A stretch of 10,965 bases of DNA from an uncultured Pseudodesulfovibrio sp. (GTDB lineage Bacteria > Desulfobacterota > Desulfovibrionia > Desulfovibrionales > Desulfovibrionaceae). Location of the stretch: contig CAMYLL010000061.1 of NCBI GenBank assembly GCA_947259235.1, positions 1 through 10,965 on the forward strand, written 5' to 3'. The position numbers were made by a program, and so were the translations under genes. The notes under the pieces are model-generated. The model searched no databases and was not told the DNA's origin. It was given only the letters and a program-made list of their open reading frames with translations. Below, one piece after another: positions 1-7,724 of this stretch; positions within the stretch are counted from its first letter, which is position 1, and every line of letters begins with the position of its first letter.

Positions 1-82
1 GCTATCCCCATCATCTCGTTGTACTCAGCGAGTCCAGCTCGCCAAAGAGCAAGGAAAAACCCCTCCTGCTCCCATTTTCGAA
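1..82 (-). pseudogene. Probable 3' remnant of the IS-split host gene
   Basis: Sequence left of the IS, cut by the window edge. Joining it to the right flank through a single TTCGAA gives a minus-strand frame that adds 21 residues after the shared Phe-Glu and then stops. A different minus-strand frame (from 74 leftward, beginning WEQEGFFLALW) stays open to the window edge and looks more protein-like. If that was the original frame, a 1-nt insertion or 2-nt deletion separates it from the upstream half. Alternatively the left flank is unrelated DNA brought in by an IS-associated deletion. The call as the missing 3' end is an inference. Confidence 0.4.
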
Positions 83-97
83 CGTGGCTATTGCCTT
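77..97 (+). repeat. Left terminal inverted repeat of the IS
   Basis: These 21 bases are the exact reverse complement of 1063-1083. The repeat starts TTCGAACGTGG and ends TTGCCTT. Matching stops on both sides (T76 faces T1084; C98 faces T1062), which sets the limits of the repeat. Its first six bases are palindromic and may be target DNA. Confidence 0.9.
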
Positions 98-151
98 CGC
101 TCCGCAGATCAGGCATTTTAGCGAAACTTAAACCAGTTGTGGAGAGCTAAG

Positions 152-1072
152 ATGCCTAAGCCTTACCAAGAAATGGACTTGATCACCTTCCAGAGTCGTT
201 TTGGCTCTGAAGAAGCTTGTCGCAAGCGTCTTTTCGAGTTGCGGTGGCCTGAAGGGTTCCGATGCCCGCAGTGTGGCTGCGAGGAGTCGTATTACCTTGA
301 AAAACGAGCACTTTATCAGTGCACCGAGTGTAAACACCAGACTTCTCTTACCGCTGGAACAATCATGCATCGGACCAGAACCCCTCTTGTGAAATGGTTT
401 TGGGCGATCTACCTGGTCAGTACCGACAAGCGCGGGCTTTCTGCCCTGGACCTGTCCCGGAAGGTCGATATCGGCATGAAATGCGCCTGGACCATGCTCC
501 ACAAGATTCGAAAAGCCATGAAGGCCCGTGACGCCAACTACCAGCTCGCGGGACTCATCCAGGTGGATGACGCTTTTTTCAGCGGTGGCGTGAGCAAGGG
601 AGGCGATAAGCGCGGACGCGGAACCAGCAAGGTTCCCGTGCTTGTTCTCGCCGCCACCAGGGATGATGCAATCACTTTTGCCAAGATGGAAGTGCTTGAA
701 AGCGTGGATAAAAGCCACATCAAAGAAGCCCTGAAGCGCCATATCGCCCCAGAGCAAGGCGTCAAGTCCGATGGACTGTCTGCATACAATGTTGCGAAAG
801 AGCTTGGCCATGAGCACTTCCCGGAGGTTGTTTACCCCAGAACAGGAGAACCGAATTATGATGTTCTCAAGTGGGTCAATATCATGGTCTCCAACGCTAA
901 GGCCTTCATTTTAGGGACTTACCACGGGGTCATGAAGAAACACCTGCAACGCTACCTTGATGAGTTCTGCTACCGCTTCAACCGCCGATTCTGGCCGGAA
1001 CAGCGCTTCGAGAGGTTGCTCTTAGCCTGCGCCAATACTGAAACTGTGACTTATGCTGAGTTAAGGCAATAG
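152..1072 (+). CDS. IS1595 family DDE transposase
   Basis: A 306-residue transposase that would cut and join the element's ends. From the ATG at 152: a zinc ribbon with CPQC and CTEC (C38, C41, C57, C60) of the kind that binds IS ends, then a helical linker, then the ISXO2/IS1595 catalytic domain. The domain has a first Asp in the VDDAFFSGG stretch, a second in SDGLSAY, an Asn/His region in SNAKAFILGTYHG, and an acidic residue in YLDEFCYRFNRRF, matching the D-D-(N/H)-E pattern of the family. The start at 152 is chosen because GGAG lies 7 bases upstream (141-144). An in-frame TTG at 137 would add five residues and has no such site. The length is normal for the family and there is no frameshift. 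The stop lies within the right inverted repeat. The protein meets the truncated host gene tail-to-tail over 1051-1072. Confidence 0.9.
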   Translation: MPKPYQEMDLITFQSRFGSEEACRKRLFELRWPEGFRCPQCGCEESYYLEKRALYQCTECKHQTSLTAGTIMHRTRTPLVKWFWAIYLVSTDKRGLSALDLSRKVDIGMKCAWTMLHKIRKAMKARDANYQLAGLIQVDDAFFSGGVSKGGDKRGRGTSKVPVLVLAATRDDAITFAKMEVLESVDKSHIKEALKRHIAPEQGVKSDGLSAYNVAKELGHEHFPEVVYPRTGEPNYDVLKWVNIMVSNAKAFILGTYHGVMKKHLQRYLDEFCYRFNRRFWPEQRFERLLLACANTETVTYAELRQ

Positions 1073-1347
1073 CCACGTTCGAATATGTACTCGTACCCGA
1101 ACTCAAGTTCAAGCTGTTGTAGAATGGCGGCCACGATGGCCGACCGGGTCGAGCTGACGATCAGATTTTCAATGATCTCCCGGGCTATGCGCTCCACCAG
1201 TTCCCGACGCTTTGCCTGTCTGGCCACGTCGTCTGACGGTTGCGCGGCGCCCAGCGCCTGCCTGAAGCGTGCAAGACGCTTCGCGTTCGTAAGCTGCTTC
1301 CCGTAGGTGCGCAGCATTGTGCGAACATTGGCTGACGATGCTGTCAC
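1051..1347 (-). pseudogene. Small helical protein gene truncated by the IS (possible FlgM-associated family)
   Basis: The minus-strand frame starts at GTG (1347-1345), preceded by a good AAAGGAG site (1363-1357, spacing 9). It encodes 90 native residues, then eight residues (RGYCLNSA) read from the IS before a stop. The native part is basic and helical. Its start, NVRTMLRTYG followed by AKRLARFRQAL, and a later REIIENLIVS stretch resemble a small Desulfovibrio family known from next to flgM (DVU0524-like, 'FlgM-associated'). That resemblance is from memory and moderate. Members of that family are, as I recall, about 130-150 residues, so roughly a third of the protein would be missing. No flagellar gene is visible nearby, so the flagellar link rests only on the resemblance. 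The short protein could still be made, but is probably non-functional. Confidence 0.6.
1063..1083 (-). repeat. Right terminal inverted repeat of the IS
   Basis: Perfect reverse-complement partner of 77-97. It contains the transposase stop codon (TAG at 1070-1072). On the minus strand it supplies foreign codons to the interrupted host gene, so coding sequence from both directions runs into this repeat. Confidence 0.9.
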
Positions 1348-1511
1348 GCTTTTTTACTCCTTTCCTTGATTGTATGGATCGACTGCCGCAAAAAAAACTT
1401 TAGGGGTAATAGTAAAAAAAATCTAGAAAAGCGTCACGCCCTGACTCGGAAAAGATGTGCTGAAATGGAAAAAGGTTGAATGTTTATAAATTTTTAAATA
1501 CAAATACGGTC
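1348..1511. promoter_or_regulatory. AT-rich divergent intergenic region
   Basis: Spacer between the minus-strand truncated gene and nadK, and so the likely site of both promoters. It is markedly AT-rich against GC-rich surroundings. It carries two runs of eight A (1390-1397 and 1414-1421) whose starts are 24 bases apart, and a TATAAA at 1485-1490 that could be a -10 box for nadK, placing the transcript start close before the ATG at 1512. No convincing -35 partner is seen. GTCACGC occurs twice, at 1344-1350 and 1433-1439. On the minus strand TACAAT (1374-1369) is a possible -10 for the truncated gene. No known operator is recognised. Confidence 0.4.
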
Positions 1512-2363
1512 ATGTTGCGCGCTTTGAAAAAAATACTCGTCGTTACCAGGCCGAACGACACTGCCGCCACCGCCCTCGGGGGCGAGATGGTGGATTTTCT
1601 GGCCGGTCTGGGCGTTGTCTCGGCTGTCTGCGAGCATCGTCCCGGTGCGTGCGACGCCTTCGAGGCGGTCCTTGCCCGGCCCGACCTCGTGCTTGTCCTT
1701 GGCGGCGACGGCACGTTCATCGGCGTGGCCCGCCGGATGCTCGCCCTGGGCGTCCCTTTTGTGGGCGTCAATCTCGGCCGGGTCGGCTTCCTGACCCAGC
1801 TGCACCGGGAGCTATGGAAGCCGTGGCTGCAAAACGCCGTGGACCAGGGCGTTTCCGTGCTGCACCGCATGGTCCTGCGTTATGACATCATGCGGCAGGG
1901 CGCGGTTGTCCACTCCGGGCTGGCCGTCAACGACATCGTGGTGGGGCGCGGGGTGCTGGCCCGGCTGGTGCGTTTGAGTTTTGTCTATGACGGCATCGAG
2001 GTCGCGAGCTTCCGGGCGGATGGACTCATCGTCTCCACCCCCACCGGGTCTTCGGCCTATGGCGCTTCGGCCGGGGGCGTGCTGGCCCATGCCGATCTAT
2101 TCGCCTATTGTGTCACGCCGGTGTGCCCGTTCCTGAACAGCTTCAAGCCCATGATACTGCCTGCCTCCGGCGGGTGCATGGTTCGGGTGGACGACGCGGC
2201 GGCAGAGGTCACCCTGACCGAGGACGGACAATTTTCCTTTTCCCTTGAGCATGGCGACGAGGTGCGTATCGAACGCAACCCCCAGGCCCTCCTTGTGGCG
2301 GACATGGGACCTCGGGCGTATTTTGACAAACTGAAGAGCCACGGGTTCTTGACGGAGAGATGA
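1512..2363 (+). CDS. nadK: NAD kinase
   Basis: Phosphorylates NAD+ to NADP+ with ATP (or polyphosphate in some homologues) in the cytosol; it is the only known route to NADP. Using the ATG at 1512 gives 283 residues, normal for the family. Visible motifs, in order: GGDGT at 64-68 (the diagnostic nucleotide-binding loop), GVNLGRVGFL at 85-94, an Asn-Asp pair at 140-141 in the VNDIVV stretch, and the DGLIVSTPTGSSAY signature from 170 followed by SAGG at 186-189. The usual proline after SAGG is a valine here. The start is uncertain. A TTG at 1476 would add 12 residues (MNVYKFLNTNTV), but AAGG abuts it directly. The 1512 ATG has no clear ribosome site either, but gives the expected beginning of the fold (KKILVV). 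It is the first gene of the probable operon, and its stop lies 1 bp before the next start. Confidence 0.93.
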   Translation: MLRALKKILVVTRPNDTAATALGGEMVDFLAGLGVVSAVCEHRPGACDAFEAVLARPDLVLVLGGDGTFIGVARRMLALGVPFVGVNLGRVGFLTQLHRELWKPWLQNAVDQGVSVLHRMVLRYDIMRQGAVVHSGLAVNDIVVGRGVLARLVRLSFVYDGIEVASFRADGLIVSTPTGSSAYGASAGGVLAHADLFAYCVTPVCPFLNSFKPMILPASGGCMVRVDDAAAEVTLTEDGQFSFSLEHGDEVRIERNPQALLVADMGPRAYFDKLKSHGFLTER

Positions 2364-2364
2364 T

Positions 2365-4128
2365 ATGGGATTCAACCGCAACTTCCAGTCCGTTCTGGAC
2401 ATCAAGTATGGTGATGATGCCTCTCTTGACGCACTGCTGCTGCATTTCATGACGGAAAACCACCTGGAGTACACCATCGACCCGGACAAAAACGGGTCCA
2501 TGGAACAGCTCAAGTTCATGATGGCTCTCGAAGAAGGCGAGTTTTACGCGCCCTGTTCGGACTGGATGTTCCTGATGCTGCTCAAGGAAGGGCTGCCCCG
2601 TCTGCTGCTGGACGAGTACATCATCCAGTGGAAGACCTTCATCGGTCTGTCTCGTAACTTCTGCACGGACCGCCAGCTTTCGAGCCGGTTCATTCAACTG
2701 GCGCGCCATAAGTTCCGCATGGCCCTGGCGTCGCCCATCGTCATTCCGTCGCGGCTCATGAAGCGTCTGGTGACCATCTTCATGACCCAGAGCGGCATCG
2801 ACGACCCGTATCGGAACATCCGCAAGGCGCTCAACCGGCGGGCAACAAGAATCGTGCAGAGCGACGTCTTCGACGAGGTGGTCAACAGCTATGTTGATAA
2901 CGGCGACAAAGGCGAACGCATCGACGTCAAGCGCTACAACCTCGACATGCTTGAGATCGAGCGGCTCATGCGCATCTCCACCCTGAGCGACAACTGGACC
3001 CCGGAGTCCTTCAACGAGAGCGCCCTCAAGGACTCCCGCATCACTCAGGAGATCAAGGGGATTTCCGAGAAATTCAAACCCGTCTACAACGCCCTGGACA
3101 TCGAGCGTGAGGGCGTGAAGCGTATTCTTTACATCCCCAACCGCGCCGGCGGCCTCATCTTCGACCTGCAAGTGATCAAGAGCCTGCTGCGCCTGGGACA
3201 TCGAGTGGTCATGGCCCTCAAGGAAGGATTCTATTTCGAGCAGCCGACCTTCTGGGACCGCGACCACGATCCGATCCTGGGTCCGGCTTTCAATGGGGCA
3301 AAATTCGTCAGCGAGGACCGGCTCTCGAAGAACCAGCTGCTGGATATCATGGCCAAGCACGCTTTTGTGGTCATCTCCGACGGGACGCGGGAGAAGTTCA
3401 ATCCCTATCGCTGCTCGGTGACCTTTGCCCGCGCCTGGAAGGAGTGCGATCTGGTCCTGGCACGCGGGGCCGATCTGTACAACCGCCTGATTCAGTGCAG
3501 CCACAACTACACCCGCGACATCGTCAACTTCTTCCGCGACGAGGGCGGTTCCTTTCATCTCTACTATCGGCCCAAGGCGGAGTGGGTGCGCAAGTTCAGC
3601 GAGCGTTACATCAACGAAAAGGCGGAGGAGATCATCACCGAGATGCGCCGGGCCAGGCGGGAGGGCAAGACCGTTATGTTTTACTCCGGCATCATCGGCA
3701 GCGTGCCGGGCCAGACCAAGGCGGCCATCGAGGTCATGACCACTTTCGTTGCCCACCTGCGCGAGCAGTTGGACGACGTGTACGTCATCAATCCCGGCGA
3801 GCATTTCGAGGAGGGCATGGACGCTGATGACCTCATGTTCATGTGGGAGAAAGTCCAGCGTAGCGGATACATCAACGTCTGGCGTTTTCAGACGCATTTC
3901 GATATTGAAAAGAGCTTCGAGCTGATGGGCAGGAAGGTTCCGCCGGTCTGGACCGGCAAGGACTCCACCTATTCCACCGGCTGTACCAAGGAAATGCACA
4001 TAGCCCTGGACGTGCTCAAGACGTCGCCCGAGTTGCAGATCATCGGCCCCAGCGCGGAGAAGTTCTTCCGTCGTCGGGAATACGGTGTGGGCAAGTTCTG
4101 CGATGTGGCCATTGATTCGTGCGGATAA
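2365..4128 (+). CDS. ARMT1-like (DUF89) domain protein with altered metal motif
   Basis: A 587-residue soluble protein with no signal peptide or membrane segment. The start is fixed by GGAG at 2354-2357, 7 bases upstream. Three parts can be seen. Residues 1-240 are helical and unrecognised. Residues about 250-380 resemble the DUF89/ARMT1 damage-control phosphatase core: YIPNRAGGLIFD (256-267) aligns without gaps to the family's Y-x-x-DNAGE-x-x-FD, and VVISDG (335-340) and ECDLVLARG (360-368) fit the later family motifs. Residues 430-587 form a further domain with YSGIIGSVPGQ (440-450), NPGEHFEEGMDADD (476-489) and TGKDSTYSTGC (530-540). DUF89 enzymes are metal-dependent phosphatases acting on damaged or excess sugar phosphates. 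Here the usual Asp-Asn are Asn259-Arg260 and the Glu is Gly263, so that activity may be lost or changed. D298 could match another metal Asp. Its position one base after nadK implies co-translation. Family assignment is by eye. Confidence 0.6.
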   Translation: MGFNRNFQSVLDIKYGDDASLDALLLHFMTENHLEYTIDPDKNGSMEQLKFMMALEEGEFYAPCSDWMFLMLLKEGLPRLLLDEYIIQWKTFIGLSRNFCTDRQLSSRFIQLARHKFRMALASPIVIPSRLMKRLVTIFMTQSGIDDPYRNIRKALNRRATRIVQSDVFDEVVNSYVDNGDKGERIDVKRYNLDMLEIERLMRISTLSDNWTPESFNESALKDSRITQEIKGISEKFKPVYNALDIEREGVKRILYIPNRAGGLIFDLQVIKSLLRLGHRVVMALKEGFYFEQPTFWDRDHDPILGPAFNGAKFVSEDRLSKNQLLDIMAKHAFVVISDGTREKFNPYRCSVTFARAWKECDLVLARGADLYNRLIQCSHNYTRDIVNFFRDEGGSFHLYYRPKAEWVRKFSERYINEKAEEIITEMRRARREGKTVMFYSGIIGSVPGQTKAAIEVMTTFVAHLREQLDDVYVINPGEHFEEGMDADDLMFMWEKVQRSGYINVWRFQTHFDIEKSFELMGRKVPPVWTGKDSTYSTGCTKEMHIALDVLKTSPELQIIGPSAEKFFRRREYGVGKFCDVAIDSCG

Positions 4129-4158
4129 ACCGGCGCGCAGCGACAGCTTCAAGAACAA

Positions 4159-5517
4159 ATGAAATCAACATCCGATAAATCGTTTTTCCGGCGATGGGCT
4201 GGCATTTTCCCCGCGCTTTTATGCGTGCTGTGCCTTACGGCCTGCATGAAGGGCTCTCCCTTTTTCAGCTCCGAGCCGAGCACGCCGCCCGAGAGCGCGG
4301 CCGCAAGCCAATCCGACAACGCAACCCGTGCTGATGGCCCTGGGGTGAGTCTTTGTCAGCCAGGCGTGACCGATTCGCTGACCCTGCGGTCCGTTGGCGA
4401 AACGTTGCGGCTGCCCGCCTGTGATCTGTTCTTTCCGCTTTCCGCTTCCGAAGGGGTCGAAAGCTCTGCCCGCATCAATCTGGCCAGCCAGGGGTTGAAA
4501 TCCTGGACCTGCCTTGAAGGACCGGTGCAGCGCAGCCTCGAATACGCTCTGAACATGCCGCAGGGACGGGCGGCACTGACCCGGCCCGGCCTGTCGCTGA
4601 CCTGGGCCCAGGTGGTGCATAGCTTGAAGGAGTTCCTCGAACTGCTGCCCCAGTTAGACAAGGACCCTGAACTGCTGGCCCGCCGGTTCGTCTGGTACGG
4701 CATGCGCAAGAAGCCGTTGATGACGGGCTACTACACGCCCGAGATTCAGGCCAGCCTGGAGCGTATCCCCGGCTATGACTACCCCATCTACGGCGTCCCG
4801 CCGGATCTGCGCTACGGCATGGTTCGGGGCCGCCGGGCCTTCTACCGCGTCGAGCGCGGGCGTGTCAGGCCGTACTATGACCGGGGCGATGTGGATGTCC
4901 GGGGCGTGCTCGGCGGGCGCGGGCTGGAGATCGCCTGGGCCAAGGATCCCATCGACGTCTTCTACATGCAGGTGGAGGGGGGAGGGCGACTGCGTCTGCC
5001 CGACGGCACTACCCGTAACGTGCTCTACGGAGCCAAGAACGGCTATGGCTTCAAGGGCCTGGGACATATCCTTTACACCAAGGGGCTCCTGCCCTGGGGG
5101 CGGCTGTCCAAGAGTGCGGTTCGGGACTATTTTGCCAAGCATCCCGAGCAGATGTTTGAGCTCATGGCGGAAAACCGCAGCTATGTTTTCTTCCGGCTGG
5201 AGGATTCACCGGCCGAGGGCGCCATAGGAAAGCCGTTGACGCCGATGGTTTCGCTGGCTACAGACCGTGAACTCCTTCCGCTCGGCAGCCTGCTCGCCTT
5301 CGAGGCGGAGATTCCCCGTTCCGAGAACGGCAGGAACGTGGGCAAGCGGAAAGTGGCCGGCATCGGGCTGGCCCAGGACAGCGGCACCGCCATTCGCGGG
5401 TCACGGCTCGATTATTACATAGGCGAGGGCAATATGGTGGAGTCCGTTGCCAACAACATCATGACCGAAGCCACCGTGTATCTCCTCATAAGCAAAGAAG
5501 CACTCATCAATGGCTGA
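4159..5517 (+). CDS. mltA: MltA-type membrane-bound lytic murein transglycosylase (lipoprotein)
   Basis: Cleaves the MurNAc-GlcNAc bond of peptidoglycan, leaving 1,6-anhydro ends; it acts in the periplasm, anchored to a membrane by lipid. There are 452 residues. Residues 1-28 are a lipoprotein signal peptide with lipobox LTAC and modified Cys29, followed by a low-complexity Ser/Pro/Ala linker to about 60. The MltA domain covers about 120-350, with TGYYTPE at 189-195, PYYDRGDVD at 238-246 and QVEGGGRLRLPDG at 271-283. The C-terminal 3D domain follows: ATDRELLPLGSLL (367-379), AQDSG (405-409) and RLDYY (416-420). Asp418 lies 11 residues after Asp407, the spacing between Asp297 and Asp308 (catalytic) in E. 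coli MltA as I recall it. The family's usual QGSG is EGGG here. The ribosome site before ATG 4159 is weak. The 3' end overlaps the next gene by 8 bp. Confidence 0.9.
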   Translation: MKSTSDKSFFRRWAGIFPALLCVLCLTACMKGSPFFSSEPSTPPESAAASQSDNATRADGPGVSLCQPGVTDSLTLRSVGETLRLPACDLFFPLSASEGVESSARINLASQGLKSWTCLEGPVQRSLEYALNMPQGRAALTRPGLSLTWAQVVHSLKEFLELLPQLDKDPELLARRFVWYGMRKKPLMTGYYTPEIQASLERIPGYDYPIYGVPPDLRYGMVRGRRAFYRVERGRVRPYYDRGDVDVRGVLGGRGLEIAWAKDPIDVFYMQVEGGGRLRLPDGTTRNVLYGAKNGYGFKGLGHILYTKGLLPWGRLSKSAVRDYFAKHPEQMFELMAENRSYVFFRLEDSPAEGAIGKPLTPMVSLATDRELLPLGSLLAFEAEIPRSENGRNVGKRKVAGIGLAQDSGTAIRGSRLDYYIGEGNMVESVANNIMTEATVYLLISKEALING

Positions 5518-6160
5518 CATCACATACGACATCATCAAGGATACCCTGCGCGATGCGATAGAGCATCAGACCCGTTCCGTCATGGACTGGCACTTCGGCG
5601 AGCCCGTGTACGAGACCGACCCGGGCGATCCGGACACGCTGGGCGGCGTGGCCGGCCTGCGCGAGCTGGTGGCCCGTCAGCACTGGACGAATTTCCGTCT
5701 CTGGCATGTGGAGGACCGCGCCCGCAGGAAGGACGTGGACGCCGTGGTCATCGCGGACTGCAAATACGCCATCGACAAGCTCAACCAGCAGCGCAACGAC
5801 CACATAGAGCGGGTGGACATCTGCCTGAACGCCATGCTGGAACCGCTCCTGCCCGAGGGCGCGGCCGAGCGCTATAATACGGAGACCGTAGGCGCGGCCC
5901 TGGACAGGCTGTCCATCCAGGCCCTCAAGATCTACCACATGAAGGAGCAGTGCTCCCGCAAGGACGTGGACGCGGCCCATGTGGAGCAGTGCGACGCCAA
6001 GGTGGGCGTGCTCATTCGTCAGCACGAGGACCTCAGCACCGCCGTGCTGGAGCTTGTGGACGAGTATGCCGCAGGGACCAAGCGTCCCAAGGTCTATTAC
6101 CAGTTCAAGATGTATAACGATCCTCGCCTGAACCCGGAACTGTACGGGAAAAAACGCTAG
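5510..6160 (+). CDS. DUF4254 domain protein
   Basis: A 216-residue soluble protein of unknown function. Nearly the whole length matches what I know of DUF4254: NFRLWHVEDRARRKDV (about 64-79), KLNQQRNDHIERVD (about 95-108), an alternating DRLSIQALKIYHMKEQ stretch in the middle, a Cys-containing segment, and the typical ending KVYYQFKMYNDPRLNPELYG. It is highly charged and helical, with no signal peptide, so probably cytoplasmic. In other genomes members often lie near envelope-sugar or glycosyltransferase genes (recalled, not checked). Here it is coupled to an MltA cell-wall enzyme by an 8-bp overlap (5510-5517), so ribosomes ending mltA can reinitiate. An AAGAAG at about 5495-5500 may assist. 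A function in envelope metabolism would be only a guess from context. Confidence 0.85.
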   Translation: MADITYDIIKDTLRDAIEHQTRSVMDWHFGEPVYETDPGDPDTLGGVAGLRELVARQHWTNFRLWHVEDRARRKDVDAVVIADCKYAIDKLNQQRNDHIERVDICLNAMLEPLLPEGAAERYNTETVGAALDRLSIQALKIYHMKEQCSRKDVDAAHVEQCDAKVGVLIRQHEDLSTAVLELVDEYAAGTKRPKVYYQFKMYNDPRLNPELYGKKR

Positions 6161-6181
6161 CACCTGCAAGGAGAGCCCGAC

Positions 6182-7615
<1,434 letters not shown>

Positions 7616-7724
7616 GCAGGCCGGGACGATGCAATGATCGGGGCTTCCGGGCTCCGCTTGTCGAGACACTTTCAGGAACCCCGCGCTCCCGTACCGGAAG
7701 GCGCGAAACGCCCGAGGAAATCCC
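7616..7724 (+). promoter_or_regulatory. Structured leader before mtnA
   Basis: A 109-bp spacer in an otherwise tight gene row. It can form a stem of CGGGG (7639-7643) with CCCCG (7679-7683), continued by TTCC (7645-7648) with GGAA (7675-7678), leaving one bulged C (7644) and closing a 26-base loop. A small second hairpin, GGCG (7700-7703) with CGCC (7709-7712), lies just upstream of the GAGG ribosome site (7714-7717). The position before a methionine-salvage gene invites the idea of a metabolite-sensing leader, but none of the SAM or SAH riboswitch consensus sequences I know is visible. No clear promoter was found here either. Confidence 0.35.

Larger units (their letters stand above)
77..1083 (+). 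mobile_element. IS1595-type insertion sequence, complete
   Basis: About 1 kb element bounded by perfect 21-bp inverted repeats (77-97 and 1063-1083) and carrying one intact transposase with an N-terminal zinc ribbon and an ISXO2/IS1595-like DDE domain. The outermost six bases of each repeat are TTCGAA, which is its own reverse complement. They could therefore be a 6-bp target duplication, in which case the element is 83-1077 (995 bp), or part of the repeat itself. IS1595-family elements normally make 8-bp duplications, and no 8-bp direct repeat is present. The element splits a small minus-strand gene. Its base composition looks less GC-rich than the downstream genes, which fits recent arrival. 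Nothing in the transposase frame looks broken, so it may still be mobile. Confidence 0.88.

Noticed and set aside
1085..1306. A 73-codon plus-strand frame opposite the truncated small gene
   Set aside because: It has low-complexity Ser/Arg/Ala composition, and the minus-strand frame has a good ribosome site and family-like sequence.
1480..1497. Mini-frame ATG-TTT-ATA-AAT-TTT-TAA as a leader peptide before nadK
   Set aside because: Five codons in an AT-rich stretch are expected by chance, and the candidate -10 box overlaps it.
2209..4158. A 649-codon open frame on the minus strand opposite the ARMT1-like gene
   Set aside because: It mirrors the codon phase of a clearly coding plus-strand gene in GC-rich DNA. 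Its His/Leu/Val/Gly-heavy composition has no recognisable domain.
7616..7724. A known SAM or SAH riboswitch before mtnA
   Set aside because: None of the conserved core sequences of the classes I know is present. Only generic hairpins were seen.
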